Source: Anaerolineales bacterium
Lineage (GTDB): Bacteria > Chloroflexota > Anaerolineae > Anaerolineales > E44-bin32
Assembly (NCBI GenBank): GCA_029210945.1
Contig: JARGGH010000019.1
Location: 1-63,006 of the forward strand
Direction: 5' to 3'
DNA length: 63,006 bases
Shown here: positions 62,793 to 63,006 of the stretch, one piece after another
How the letters are laid out: every line of letters starts with the position of its first letter
Numbering within the stretch: the first letter of the stretch is position 1
The notes under the pieces: generated by a model
Seen by the model: the letters and a program-made list of their open reading frames with translations, nothing else
Database searches by the model: none
Told to the model about the DNA's origin: nothing
Made by a program: the position numbers and the translations under genes

Positions 62793-63006
62793 TTAAGCCG
62801 GGGAGCCTTTAAGTTCCTCCCGGAACAGCATCGTCATTACGGCGTTGACGGCACTCACCACCAGTGCCCCGAGCAGCCCGGCCCAGAACGTTTCAATTTG
62901 ATAGCCGAACTCCGGTCCGATCAACATCCCGAGCCAGCCTGTCAGCCAGAATAGGCCGGTGTTGATCACGAGCGTGAAGAGGCCTAAAGTGAGCAGGATC
63001 AGTGGG
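62793..63006 (-). CDS. Holin-4-like (phage holin family) membrane protein, partial
   Basis: Only the last 71 codons lie in the window; the 5' end is beyond its right edge. Reading the minus strand to TAA at 62793 gives LILLTLGLFTLVINTGLFWL, GPEFGYQIETFWAGLLGALV and VSAVNAVMTMLF, the last helices of the four-helix 'phage holin family' (YvlD-like) proteins. Most are chromosomal and have no phage link. A terminator follows. Confidence 0.75.
   Translation of the reverse strand, partial: PLILLTLGLFTLVINTGLFWLTGWLGMLIGPEFGYQIETFWAGLLGALVVSAVNAVMTMLFREELKGSPA

Noticed and set aside
1..63006. CRISPR arrays, tRNA/rRNA genes, transposases or integrases
   Set aside because: No regularly spaced direct repeats, tRNA-like cloverleaf segments or transposase motifs were seen in any gap or frame.
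62793..63006. Prophage remnant suggested by the holin-4-like protein
   Set aside because: This family is mostly chromosomal (YvlD-like) and no other phage gene is nearby.

Overview
The window is a gene-dense, moderately GC-rich bacterial chromosome segment with about 49 protein genes, one broken gene and no rRNA, tRNA, CRISPR array, prophage or insertion sequence that I can recognise. The gene mix suggests a Chloroflexota bacterium, probably of the Anaerolineae type. It includes a fused ChlI-ChlD chelatase protein, a single-chain ADP-forming acetyl-CoA synthetase followed by a DRTGG protein, several large GAF-domain sensor kinases, a full-length NfeD, lipoprotein-type secreted enzymes, and no outer-membrane biogenesis genes. 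This assignment is an inference from gene content, not from a marker-gene comparison.

Layout. 0.1-4.2 kb: ribosomal protein S1 (-), then a divergent chelatase gene (+) whose two halves lie in different frames joined at a run of nine A, then a DUF302 protein. 4.2-9.0 kb (-): YprB-like exonuclease, a small unknown protein, and a receiver/GAF/PAS histidine kinase downstream of a receiver-GAF protein. 9.1-13.0 kb (+): J-domain chaperone, HtrA-type protease, a release-factor-like protein with a zinc ribbon, and a NUDIX gene interrupted by TGA. 13.1-16.6 kb (-): three single-pass membrane coiled-coil proteins in an operon, rhomboid protease and Hsp20. 16.8-19.4 kb (+): ClpB. 19.5-26.4 kb: secreted esterase, polytopic spermidine-synthase-like protein, exported isoaspartyl methyltransferase, OsmC, FHA protein and NfeD. 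26.5-32.1 kb (+): NERD-like membrane protein, glycosyltransferase, RNase HII, ADP-forming acetyl-CoA synthetase and DRTGG protein. 32.1-39.9 kb: multi-GAF kinase, aconitase, J-domain coiled-coil protein and LysM protein. 40.0-44.3 kb (+): PurA, C39-like peptidase and MurJ. 44.5-49.9 kb (-): a complete BMP-family nucleoside-type ABC importer. 50.1-62.7 kb: FtsK, a cyclic-nucleotide/PH-domain membrane protein, peptide deformylase, RecF, RsmG, asparaginase, a degenerate metallo-beta-lactamase-fold protein, a GAF/PAS kinase and a large Rossmann-fold protein. The window ends inside a holin-4-like membrane protein.

Much of the content is envelope and protein quality control (ClpB, Hsp20, two J proteins, HtrA, rhomboid, NfeD, isoaspartyl repair) plus cytoplasmic sensing through GAF domains. 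The central metabolic genes (aconitase, acetyl-CoA/acetate conversion, purine synthesis, nucleoside uptake, asparaginase) fit a heterotrophic lifestyle that uses organic and amino acids.

The most interesting signals are four. The first is the A9 site joining the two chelatase frames, which fits programmed -1 frameshifting. The second is an in-frame TGA that replaces an expected aromatic codon in the NUDIX gene. The third is a repeated arrangement in which a TATAAT-like box ends 6-11 bases before the start codon without a Shine-Dalgarno sequence, suggesting leaderless mRNAs. The fourth is the three-gene membrane coiled-coil cassette, one member of which carries helix-hairpin-helix DNA-binding motifs.
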